Shown here in pieces: positions 1 to 9,590 of a DNA stretch of 64,000 nt. Numbering within the stretch: position 1 is the first letter of the stretch; every line of letters begins with the position of its first letter. The DNA is from Ophiobolus disseminans (lineage: Eukaryota > Ascomycota > Dothideomycetes > Pleosporales > Phaeosphaeriaceae), in NCBI GenBank assembly GCA_010093685.1, contig MU006220.1, forward strand, positions 1,333,502-1,397,501, given 5' to 3'. The translations under genes and the position numbers were made by a program. Under the pieces are notes generated by a model, which was given only the letters and a program-made list of their open reading frames with translations, was not told where the DNA came from and searched no databases.

Positions 1-1894
1 CACGAATGTTTCCGTAATGCTCATATCCTTCGCCAGCATCTGCATTAGCAAACACAATGCAAAGATCTTGATCCTGGAGAATTTCCTTTTGGCTTGGGAG
101 CTTGTTCTCCAACCAGTCAGTAACGTAAACCGACTCGTTGTCAAAAGCCTGCCGAATTGCAGACATCGGCTCGACCAGGTACGAGTAGTTGACCGCGCCA
201 GATCCCCAGCCGGAAGCTAGGGTACCTTCGTTGCAGCTCTGGTCTGAGCAGTGGTTGATGCCTTCGTGAGGCAAACGAGCATCCTCGCCGAACACGCCGA
301 CGCGGTACTTTGTTGCGCTCTTGCCCGTCTTCCAGCCTTTGCGCTCCAAGGGAAGGATCTTGCCTTCATTCTTGAGTAGTACAGTGCCTTCGGCGGCGAC
401 ACGACGGACAATATGGCTATGGGCGTCTTTTCCTTCTCCCTGGGCGTTGATGTACTGGTTCACTACGCCCTTGCTGTGGTCAGACGGACTACCTTCGTGT
501 AGTTTTCCGATTCTGTCGTTGGTCCACGAGGAGAAATTTGGTCCGCTCTCCTCGGGCCACTTGTCTTGCCCAACTTGGTACCAAGATGCTACAACTCGTG
601 TGACCATGTCGTCGAGGCGGTCGATCGGCACACTGCCATTCAACACGGCCTTAGTGAGTTCGGCTCCCCACAGACTGTCGCCCTTTGCCCAACGCAACCC
701 ATCACCGGGCATTGTCATGTCAAGTCCAGCAAGAGCGCTTGCAACGCCGGCTCGCTGAGCAAGCCAGTCACTCTGGACAAAACCCTGGAAGCCGAGCTCA
801 TCCTTCAAGACACCATTGAGGAGCTTCGAGTTTTGGCAGGCATACGACGAGTTGACCTGATTGTACGAGCACATGACCGAGGTAACGCCAGCCTTGATGG
901 AGTCCGCAAATGGCCAGACGTATATTTCGTGAAGCGTGCGATCGTCAATATTGCTCGAGATGGCATTTGGGATGCCCCATTCCCAGGCCTGACGGAAGTG
1001 CTCTTGTTCGTTCGCAACGTAGTGTTTCGCAGTAGCCATGACACCCTCCTCTTGAATGCCCTTGATAATCTCTGCAGCTGCGACGCCTTGAAGTACTGGA
1101 TCAGACCCGAATCCTTCCCAGTTGCGACCACCGGCGGGCATGCGGCCGAGAGGACCCATCGAAGGCCCAAGCAGTACGTGGACGCCCTTGAGTCGCGCTT
1201 CTTTGCCCTGGGCTCTACCGCGCAGGTACATAAGCTCCTTGCTCCAAGTGCTGCCCACGGTGATGCCTGCCGGAAATGCCGTGATGTTGTCGGCAAAGCG
1301 AATGCCCAAAGGCCCATCCTGCAAGCACAATGATGGGAAACCCAGTCTAGGCACCGCTCCGTTGTTGCCCACGCACAGCTCCTGTGACCATCCGACTCCA
1401 GTTGTCACGTTGACCTTTTCCGGCAGTGTCATCTTCTTCACCATATCCGCAGCCTTCTTATAGCTCTCCTCCCACTTCGCATCTGTTCCGCCCTTAGGTG
1501 TTGGATACCACGGCGGGCTCAGCCCATCCTTTGGCACCGACACCTTCCACGCATATATGCCTCCGGAAGCCAGAAGCAGTACTACCGCCGCGATAAACAC
1601 CAACAGCCAGCAGCACCACCGGCCGGGCGCGCATCTTGCTGTTCTCTTTGCGATTGGAAATGGCGTCGCCGTCTCTGCATCCTTATATGAAGCCTTCCGT
1701 ATCTTGAGGTCGCCCGCGCTCTTCTTGCGCTTCAGTTTGCTATCAAAAGCCAATGGATCGTGTTCCTCGAGGTCCTCTAGCGTCGCATTCGAATCGTCGG
1801 AGAAGCGTGTTGGCGTGTCGACGTCGTCGTCAGCCGGGGCATCGAGCCGGGCGTACTTGCCGCGGCGCAGCTCGTGGGACTCGTATGGCGGCAT
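1..1894 (-). CDS. GH3 beta-glucosidase, type II membrane protein (bglE-like), 3' end off the window
   Basis: Reading from the ATG at 1894 to the window edge gives 631 codons with no stop and no intron, so the C-terminus is missing. A charged cytoplasmic N-terminus of about 95 residues is followed by one membrane segment (WLLVFIAAVVLLLASGG), then a glycoside hydrolase family 3 catalytic domain. Visible family motifs are QDGPLGIRF, the GRNWEGFGSDP substrate loop, KHYVANEQE, and QSDW, whose Asp is the GH3 nucleophile. The reading ends just after ANADAGEGYE, a motif of the second (alpha/beta sandwich) domain. The family hydrolyses terminal beta-glucosides such as cellobiose. The membrane anchor instead of a signal peptide matches the Aspergillus bglE type, so the enzyme probably sits at the cell surface. 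It is divergently transcribed from the acyltransferase gene at 2579. Confidence 0.93.
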   Translation of the reverse strand, partial: MPPYESHELRRGKYARLDAPADDDVDTPTRFSDDSNATLEDLEEHDPLAFDSKLKRKKSAGDLKIRKASYKDAETATPFPIAKRTARCAPGRWCCWLLVFIAAVVLLLASGGIYAWKVSVPKDGLSPPWYPTPKGGTDAKWEESYKKAADMVKKMTLPEKVNVTTGVGWSQELCVGNNGAVPRLGFPSLCLQDGPLGIRFADNITAFPAGITVGSTWSKELMYLRGRAQGKEARLKGVHVLLGPSMGPLGRMPAGGRNWEGFGSDPVLQGVAAAEIIKGIQEEGVMATAKHYVANEQEHFRQAWEWGIPNAISSNIDDRTLHEIYVWPFADSIKAGVTSVMCSYNQVNSSYACQNSKLLNGVLKDELGFQGFVQSDWLAQRAGVASALAGLDMTMPGDGLRWAKGDSLWGAELTKAVLNGSVPIDRLDDMVTRVVASWYQVGQDKWPEESGPNFSSWTNDRIGKLHEGSPSDHSKGVVNQYINAQGEGKDAHSHIVRRVAAEGTVLLKNEGKILPLERKGWKTGKSATKYRVGVFGEDARLPHEGINHCSDQSCNEGTLASGWGSGAVNYSYLVEPMSAIRQAFDNESVYVTDWLENKLPSQKEILQDQDLCIVFANADAGEGYEHYGNIR

Positions 1895-2578
1895 CGTGTA
1901 ATGCAGATACGGTGCTGCGGTAGAGAAGGTAGTTTAGGGATGTATGTGAGGGCACGGCGCGGCTTCCTGAAACAACGCCAGCGGTTTTATACTAGCAGCA
2001 AATCATGACATTGTTTGGCTAGTAATGGTGGCAAGCGGCCGGTGATGGTGGTCGCAGGCTGAAGAGGGGGGTAAACGGTGACGGTCTGTCGTGGTACGCT
2101 ATCTATCAATCGTGTTTCAGTGTTGCGTGCCTGTCGATCGCGTACACACCAAACTTCCGGCGCCACTCCCGCACTTCCGATCATTCACAACCACCAACCT
2201 TCATCACCCTCCTTTTGCCTACCATGGGGAATATCATTGAAGCGAGCTACGTGTATATTTACAAGAGTAATTGACGTAGGTCACAAATATTTACATCACT
2301 TCTACATTCCATAGTATACCTCCAACCTCGAGCATGTCTTCATCTAGATCTTCCCTCCTGGCGCCTTCTAGCAATAGTAATTTTGCTGTAGTAGAAGAGT
2401 CCAGCATGCCAACATCTCGACATAAGAGAGGCACGCAAGAATGTTACGGTTGACTATTAAGGTTGATATCGTGGTTACTAAATTGAGAAGCGTCCGCCCC
2501 ACATCGCGCCACACGCTACTTCTGTGTCCAGCGTCATGATCTCGCCTCCAACACAGCCATCAACATTTACATCGAAGC
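1895..2578. other. Intergenic, divergent promoter region
   Basis: This 684-bp spacer lies between two genes that point away from each other, so it should hold both promoters. No convincing coding sequence, repeat or RNA gene is visible. Confidence 0.5.
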
Positions 2579-3949
2579 ATGTGCATATCTTTCAACGAAC
2601 TCAAAGATCTTTACTTCGAGCTCATTACCACAATTGTTCCTGGCCCAGCTAGCTGGAGCTATCTCGTGCCAATAATTCTTTTACCACTGGGACTGCTTGT
2701 ACCGCCCACGGTTCTGAGCCACGGACAGCTGTGTGCAGTAATCGTACCCATCAATGTCGCTGCTACCATGCATGCGTGGCTTGCTCTCGGCGGTAACGAT
2801 GTCATTTCGACAGATTCTTTGTACCTGACACTGTTCCTGTACTTGTTCAAAGACCCGCGACGAGACTTCAGACGAATCGTCAGATGTCAATCACGAGACA
2901 GTGCAGAAGGGCTAGAAACACCGCATTCAGATGGTACCAAGCAAAATGGAGAAATTTCTGGTCCAAAACCAATCGCCTTGGAGCATTATCCGGAGACTTT
3001 TGCTCGCCGCTTCACCTGGGTAATGATACTCCCGCAAAGCCGGCCACTGCACGATTGGATCATCGGCGAGCCAGGCCATGACCGACGTATGCTTCGATCA
3101 TTTCACCATCCTACGCGTTTCAACTTCACGATCGATCTCCTCTCTCGCCTTTTGCCTGTGCTGTTGCTCTTCTTGCCCTTGTCTAAGCAACTTGCGGCGC
3201 GTGACCCGTACTTCAGTGAGCCAAGATGGCCGATCTCTGGTCCGTATGGATCTGATCGCAGTGACGAAGGGAAGATGGTCACTCTTCTGAGGGATTTCTT
3301 GCCAGCCTTCGTGCTTAGGCCGATGACCATGGCCATGTACGCCTATTCTCTTTTGCTCAGTCTCTTCCTGCCACCGATGCTGATTGTACTGTTTTTTAAT
3401 GCACTGCACTTCATCCCGGACAAGTGGTCTCCTCACACATGGCGTCCGCATTTTGGACCTTTCTCAGCCATCGCCGTGTATGGAGTGCGAGGGTTCTGGG
3501 GCCGCTGGTGGCATCAGCAAATGCGGCATATTGTCTCTGAGCCAGGAAGGCGATTGGCATCGAAGCTGGCGTTGAAGGATTCTGGATGGCAGAAGACCGC
3601 CAAATACATGCTGATCTGCGTTTCTGCATTCATGTTAAGCGGCATCACACACTCGGGCATGGTGCCCCCGAAGCCGAGATTTGCGACGGTGGGTGCACAT
3701 GAGCTGCGACTGAGCCTGGCGGGCTTCTTCTGGGTTCAACCCTACGGTATCGCTGTCGAGTTGACCTTGTTGGAGCCTGTTCTACGCAGACTTCCTCCAT
3801 CGATGCAAGAGTTGCAGGCGCCGCTGAGAATTGCGTGGACGCTGGTCTTCATGTGCTTCGCGTGCACGTTCTTGGTATTGCCGTTTGGACAATTGCGGTA
3901 TTGGAACATCATTCCTCCTGGGTATTCACCATTTGAATATCTCGCTTAG
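2579..3949 (+). CDS. Wax-synthase-domain membrane acyltransferase (MBOAT-like)
   Basis: A single 456-residue reading frame rich in hydrophobic helices: about residues 23-60, 75-95, 195-210, 255-285, 345-360 and 410-430. The segment around residues 305-320 (GFWGRWWHQQMRH) is the RFWGRRWHQ-type signature of the fungal wax synthase domain, and the later SGITHSGM carries the conserved membrane His of this family. Members are O-acyl/acetyltransferases acting in membranes, and some tailor secondary metabolites. The substrate cannot be told here. The ATG at 2579 is the first in frame, and the length fits the family. It lies just upstream of the HET genes and is divergent from the GH3 gene. No metabolite core enzyme is adjacent, so a cluster role is not supported. 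Confidence 0.82.
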   Translation: MCISFNELKDLYFELITTIVPGPASWSYLVPIILLPLGLLVPPTVLSHGQLCAVIVPINVAATMHAWLALGGNDVISTDSLYLTLFLYLFKDPRRDFRRIVRCQSRDSAEGLETPHSDGTKQNGEISGPKPIALEHYPETFARRFTWVMILPQSRPLHDWIIGEPGHDRRMLRSFHHPTRFNFTIDLLSRLLPVLLLFLPLSKQLAARDPYFSEPRWPISGPYGSDRSDEGKMVTLLRDFLPAFVLRPMTMAMYAYSLLLSLFLPPMLIVLFFNALHFIPDKWSPHTWRPHFGPFSAIAVYGVRGFWGRWWHQQMRHIVSEPGRRLASKLALKDSGWQKTAKYMLICVSAFMLSGITHSGMVPPKPRFATVGAHELRLSLAGFFWVQPYGIAVELTLLEPVLRRLPPSMQELQAPLRIAWTLVFMCFACTFLVLPFGQLRYWNIIPPGYSPFEYLA

Positions 3950-4363
3950 CCATGTCACCTGCTGCAGACGCATTTCCGGCTCGTGCGTGCGGCTCAACCG
4001 CGAAACCTGTGGCGCATCACAGCCACAGACCACGCGTCGCAAGGCTGAATTGCATCGCTTCTCGCGGCAGATGGACCCCATTGCTCACTCCAGGCGGCAG
4101 TGCCCTAATCCATACCAATCTCCGCCTTCGTGCATGGCGATGATTCTATGGGCGTTGAATAACGCAAGTTTGTTCATGCCTACATAAGCCGGCTTCTCAG
4201 CCTTGTACATCGAGAAAACACCTCGCTTCTTGTCACTAAACCTCTCCTTCATCGACTTGAGGGATACCTCTACGTCTAATTCGTGGCATTCTGTAAGTAG
4301 AATGATTGAATGGTCGAAGATGTATAAAATATTTAGCTAACAGAGTCCCCAGCAGCCGGTGCG
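3950..4363 (+). other. Intergenic; promoter of the first HET gene
   Basis: 414 bp between two co-directional genes. Apart from a TATA-like element near 4322, listed separately, nothing recognisable is present. Confidence 0.4.
4322..4328 (+). promoter_or_regulatory. TATA-like element before the HET gene
   Basis: The sequence GTATAAAAT lies about 35-40 bp upstream of the proposed ATG at 4364. That spacing would give a very short leader, so it is only a candidate TATA box. Confidence 0.3.
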
Positions 4364-6572
4364 ATGTCATTTACATACGACCCTCTTTTGTTGCCTGATG
4401 CGGAGATTAGAGTGGCGTACTTGCAGCCAGCCGGAGCTCGTAGCAGTGAGTTGCATATCCGCTTTGGCAGACGAGTGCTGGAGGTGTGAACCCTTCTATT
4501 TTTACTTAAATGCTCAAGCCCTTCCTTTGTCAAGGCAGCACAAGCATGATTGATGAACGCTCTCCTAAGAAGTACAGGAAACTAGCCCTGCATATGAAGC
4601 TCTTTCGTATGTCTGGGGAGTAGGCGGCAATCTATCACGCGTTTGGGTTAGCAAGAATGGAGCCGACAAAGGCGCGATCGACATCACTCACAACCTCGAT
4701 GTTGCACTTAGACACCTTCGTTACCCGGACGTGGAGCGCGCTATCTACATCGATGCATTGTGCATAAACCAGCAGGACATGACACAACATGGCGAAAAGA
4801 GCAAACAGGTCGCTATCATGGGCGAGATCTATCGACTGTCTAGTCAGACAGTGGTATGGCTGGGTCCCGAGCAAGATGACAGCGATGGCGCTTTCAAGCT
4901 GTTACGACACTTCGCGCATCAGCTCAGAACGAACAACGAGTCTCAGACTCTTTGCCCCTCCGAGCAGTGTACCGATCCCTCGCTGGCGGATGTCAGGATT
5001 CCGCTACCGTACAAGTCTGGGGAACTTAGCTGTGTTGATCATCTATTCAGCCGGCCATACTTTGGACGCACATGGACACGACAAGAGGTCACACTAGCCC
5101 AGAAGGCTGTGGTCAAGTGTGGTACTCAAGAGATGCCGTGGAAAGACTTCGTCCAAGGCGTGGAGACATTTCAGTACAAAAGGCATGAGAGGGGAGCTCT
5201 TGATGCGACTCATAATAGGGAATATCACTTCAAGCAGATGGGGACTCGGGCATTCGACCTTTGCCGCCTGAGAGATCTTCGTCTCGAATACAGCTTTTTA
5301 CGACCCTTGTTCCGGGACACAGACTGCTATGACAAACGGGACAAAATTTATGCAGTCATGTCGCTAGTCCCAGACTTCGATCAACGTCTTGGTATCAAGC
5401 CAGACTATTCCTCTTCTGTCGAGGAAGTATATATTGATGTGAGTTGCGTCCGACCTCCTTACCAAACGCGAGACAAGTAATCTCGAGACTGACATACATA
5501 GCTGGCCAAACGTATCATCAAAGACCACCGTCTGCGCCTACTTGAGTCTTGTGAGTTATCATCTGATCCAGATCGATTGAAGCTTCCATCGTGGGTCCCC
5601 GACTGGTCTACACCGACGAAATACGAGAGACAAGTTACTGGCGGCTGCTGGAGCGCATGCGCCTGGATCACTCACGCAACTAGTATCACGACGGACAACA
5701 TACTCAAAGTTGCTGGTGTGAGAGTAGCCATAGTCGAAAAAACCCTCGACTACAAACTGGACCGATGGGAATGCGAACACGTGGATGTCTATCAGTTCCT
5801 CCAAACACTGTGTAAGATTCCGCACGTCAAAGACGCTCTACTCAGAGATGGCATGAAATGCGTAAAGAAATACTGCATGGTTTTGATGGGAGATCAATTC
5901 TCCAACGCATGGCTCCCTCCCCACCCCGATAAACCCGACTTCGCCATGACTGTCAAGTTCCTGGCCCTATTATGGATGGAGCCCGGCACTGTCGACATAA
6001 CTGACGACATGATGTCCCCAGTGGGCGCTTTTATGCGCAACCAGATACTCGTGCTGAACTACATCCACCGCAACCTCACCGGCAAAACGCTCTTCACCAC
6101 CACCAAAGGCCACGTCGGCGTCGCGCCAATCGGAACGCAAGCCGGCGACGTCGTATCCGTCATTCTGAGTGTCAAGCTCCCTATTGTGTTGCGACCCGTC
6201 CCCGCTCCCGAAACGAAGACCGAAACGAAGACCGAAACGAAGACCGAAACGAAGACCATGCCGAAGTGGCAAGTCGTCGGCGCGTGCTACATCCAGGGCT
6301 TCATGGCTGGCGAGGCCATCTACCGCGGTAGACTGCCCGCTCGCTTCAAGCCTGTGTTGCAGCGCCAGAGAGATGAAGCAGAAGACAGAGATCAGTACAG
6401 CGCTGCGATGTACGATGCGGAATCGCGCACGTTGAAGAATAACCCTGCGGAGATTTTGACGGATATGGGCATTGAGGTGGACTTGTGTATGAGGGAGCCG
6501 CAGTTTCTGATTGTGAAATTGGAGAGGCTGAGGGCTGCGGGCGTTCCGGTGCGGTTTCTTGCGCTTGTTTGA
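4364..6572 (+). CDS. HET-domain (heterokaryon incompatibility) protein
   Basis: Proposed exons are 4364-4483, 4578-5438 and 5502-6572, giving 683 residues. Intron 2 (5439-5501) is a clear GTGAGT...TAG intron with a CTGAC branch. Intron 1 (4484-4577, GTGTGA...ACAG) was chosen because it joins RRVLE to ETSPAYEALSYVWG in frame. An alternative donor GTGAGT at 4446 paired with an acceptor at 4569 is possible. HET signatures appear in order: ALSYVWG, IDALCINQ, RTWTRQE and LPSWVPDWS. HET proteins trigger cell death on fusion with, or contact with, incompatible partners, and act in the cytoplasm. The C-terminal half has no recognised domain but carries four tandem ETKT repeats (6210-6257). The intact frame contrasts with the broken HET gene downstream. 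Confidence 0.88.
6210..6257 (+). repeat. 12-bp tandem repeat x4 inside the HET gene
   Basis: Four perfect copies of GAAACGAAGACC encode ETKT four times. The unit length keeps the frame, so copy number can vary without breaking the gene. Confidence 0.95.
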
Positions 6573-6889
6573 GAGGTCGAGGCCTAGTAGGCTGAATGCA
6601 GATGGGAAGGATGAGGCGTATGTTATCGAAGCTTCTACGTAATTCCTCAAGTCACGTGTCTTGTTAAGCCTTCAATCCCCACCAAGCGCTCGATTCGGAC
6701 AAGAATTCCAAGGTCAGCTCTGACACCTTCACCACTAACTCGTACACAACACAGATTCTAATCGCTCCCGACTATACCTAGGTAATTAGGACATCTGATC
6801 TCACAATCAGACCCATAAACACGCTGAAGCGAACGATGATTGTAATTTTCGGGACTCAGCCTGATGCGTTGTGGTACTGACGATGACAG
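6573..6889. other. Intergenic between the two HET loci
   Basis: 317 bp, no coding signal seen. It should contain the 3' end of the intact HET gene and the former promoter of the decayed one. Confidence 0.4.
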
Positions 6890-9184
6890 ATGTCGACTCT
6901 GTACCAACTGTATCCGCTTCTGAAGAACACAAAACGGATTCGCGTCCTTGATATTCTTCCTGTTTCAACACCAGCGACGGAATCCGATACTGATCGTGTC
7001 ACAAGTCGCCTACGAGTGGTCGATCTCGATTCTGATCCAAGTTTCACAGCCTTGTCGTACGTTTGGGGAGTCCGAAAAGCCGACCAACCGCGCATCTTAT
7101 GCGACAAAGATGAAATCGAAGTCAGTTAATTGCTATGCGGCGCTCAAGTATTTGCGCGCAAAGCTTGGTGGGTTCACTATTTGGGGGGATGCCGTTTGTA
7201 TCAACCAAAATGATGAATGGGAGAAGTCGGGGCAGCTTCCGTTGATGGGAGACATATACACCAAAGCTGAGTCGGTGTTTCTTTGGCTTGGAGAAGGCAC
7301 AACCAGCACCGACACGGCGATGCGATACCTTTCTTCCGCGGGGTTACACAAATATCATATCACCACCGAGGGGGGTATGTGCAAGTCACGACCTCGCGCT
7401 GCAGCCTGGTATATTTACAAAGCGAAATGGAGCTCGCACAGATACCCCATTCCGTTCGGAGGTAAGCAATTTGACCTATGCACTCCTATATCCGAAAGAA
7501 CAAGCCCTGTTCCAGAGGCCTTCTCCCGGCACCATAACACAAAGCAGAGGACCTGGATAGACGTGGACTGATTCTTCAAGGAAATCGCCGACCCCGAAAA
7601 GAGTATTCAGAACAATACGCAAATATAGAAGACATCAAGGGTCTTCTCGTCAAAAATTGAATCAACCGCTTGTGGACATATCAAGAGATCCTGTTGGCCT
7701 CTAATCCCATCGTAGTATGTGGACATTCGCACATTCCCTGGCACAACTTCGAGCGGAGCATAATATTTTTGACACACATACAACTCTTCGACACTGGAGA
7801 AATGATCCACACCTGGAAGGATGTCTTGTTTGGCAGAGACCGACTCCAAACATCAATGAACCTATCTGGAGATGAAGCATCGGCCCTGGAAGACTACACC
7901 AAATTCGTGAAGATTACTTCCAAATTCTATCACTTCTTAGTATGGGTACCTGTCAGACTTCAAGTGCTGAACGTCCTCATTTTGGTTTTACTGGTAATTT
8001 TACAGGCAATACTGTCTGGTTTGCCTAATACGAGAGTGTGGAAGTCCTTGCTCGCAATGATGATTGTCCCTGTAGCTTGCTCTTTCCTGTGTATGATTGC
8101 AATTTCTCGTTACTTGTTTTACGGTAACAGAGAGGGTTCTGGTGCTACAAGGTTCGTGGGTGAAGAATTCACCAGTGGACTCTACTCTCGCCAAGCGACC
8201 CAACCAAGAGATATGGCACTCGGAATGTGGGCGGTGCTCCAGAAAGTGTCGACTTCCCCCCTTCCCAGATTGGACTACCAGAACACACAGGCTGAGGTGT
8301 ACTGGGTATTCACAATTCATCTGATTCAGGTGACTCAGTTGCTCAGTATGCTCTACCTGGCCGCCGCAAAAAGCTTCTCTGATCTCCCATCCTGGGTTCC
8401 TGACTGGTCCGCCAGGGATACGCATGGGTGGACATCCAGTATCTCGCATCTCTTACAAGATAGTGAAGGGTTCAGGGGAAAGCCCGTGAACAAATCTATT
8501 GGAGAAAGTCCTATGAGCTGTCCAGAAAGACAAGACGATATCTACTTTGAAATCGATCAAACGCACACCATTCTCGCCGTTCGCGCTCGTCACATATGCC
8601 AAATTGACACGCTCGCAGTTTTTCATAAAACGAGTAAGACTTTACGGGACAGTGAGCTCAACTTCCACATCGAGAACCTTCGTATGATGACATTTTGCGC
8701 CTCCTGATCTCCCATCTATAACAACGTAAAGTTCCCATACAGCCTGCTGAGTGTACTCGGTATCGACTTAAAAAAGCAAGACCACATCGACGAATGGGCT
8801 AGATTCTGTCGCAGCAAGCGAAGGAAGGACTCAGCCCAGGCTCTCTCCGCTTTGAAAAGCAACGACACATCAAGATACGAGTCAATTCTCTCAACCCGAG
8901 CCAAACTATGCAACATTATCGCGCGGGGAAGAACCGTACTCTTCAACGCATCGTACCCCACAGACTCGTCTCGAAAAATCGCACTAGGCGTCTGCAACCA
9001 GGCTGTTCAGAGCGGCGACGAAGTTGTCCAGATCAAGGGCGTGCCACAGCTAATCATCGTCCGCAAATGGCTTCCAGAAGAACGAGGTGTGAAACTCATC
9101 AGCCCGGTGGTTCCGGGCACGATATTTAGGAGGTACGAATATACCCAGCCTGAGAAGCAGTATGTCAAATATAAGATCTACTAG
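6890..9184 (+). pseudogene. Decayed HET-domain gene with membrane segments
   Basis: Homology runs through several frames. The ATG at 6890 opens a frame reaching FTALSYVWG and stopping at 7129. The continuation (NCYAALKYLR, then WGDAVCINQ) is in another frame, so about one base has been gained or two lost near 7128. In-frame stops follow at 7569-7571 and 7626-7628. The next part (NRLWTYQE, NPIVVCG, later LPSWVPDWS) is in a third frame preceded by TGA at 7658, and another TGA (8705-8707) cuts it from its own same-frame tail ending at 9184. Introns could remove some breaks (GTAAGC at 7462 is a possible donor), but none I tried restores the whole. The region around 7930-8120 encodes two or three hydrophobic helices, unusual for a cytoplasmic HET protein. 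Confidence 0.75.
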
Positions 9185-9590
9185 ACAAATCTAGGCGCCA
9201 GCCAGACTTGTGATACACACAGAGTTACTTCGAACAAAAAGGTTAATGCGCATATCCTCATCTTGTCGCATGTATTGTCCGCACTGCTACGTACTTCAAT
9301 CAAATCCCAAACCTCAAACTCCGATTGAAAAGAAACTCGATCTTTGCAATCTGCTTTAACAACATGGAGATCAACGACGCGCGCCAATTACAAATTAATA
9401 GATACGAACAAACTTCACAACACAGGCAAAAAAATCGCTTCTGGATTGATCAAAATTGATCTTCTTTCACATATTTATATCTATATCCGACTCCGCGTCT
9501 GCAAGACCCAGTCTCACAGTCGCGCAGTCGGGTCATACTCCCTTCCCCTTGGTGCAGCGAAATACCGGGAAACAGAGACGTGTGCAAAGC
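9185..9590. other. Intergenic between convergent genes
   Basis: 406 bp between the 3' end of the HET pseudogene and the 3' end of the repeat-tailed protein. It is A/T-rich, with no coding signal. Confidence 0.4.

Noticed and set aside
566..1333. 255-codon plus-strand frame
   Set aside because: Antisense to the GH3 gene, whose frame shows the family motifs; this one has none.
6890..9184. Repeat-induced point mutation as the cause of the HET pseudogene
   Set aside because: The stops could come from C-to-T changes, but at least one break is an indel, and I cannot measure dinucleotide ratios or find the duplicate needed to support this mechanism.
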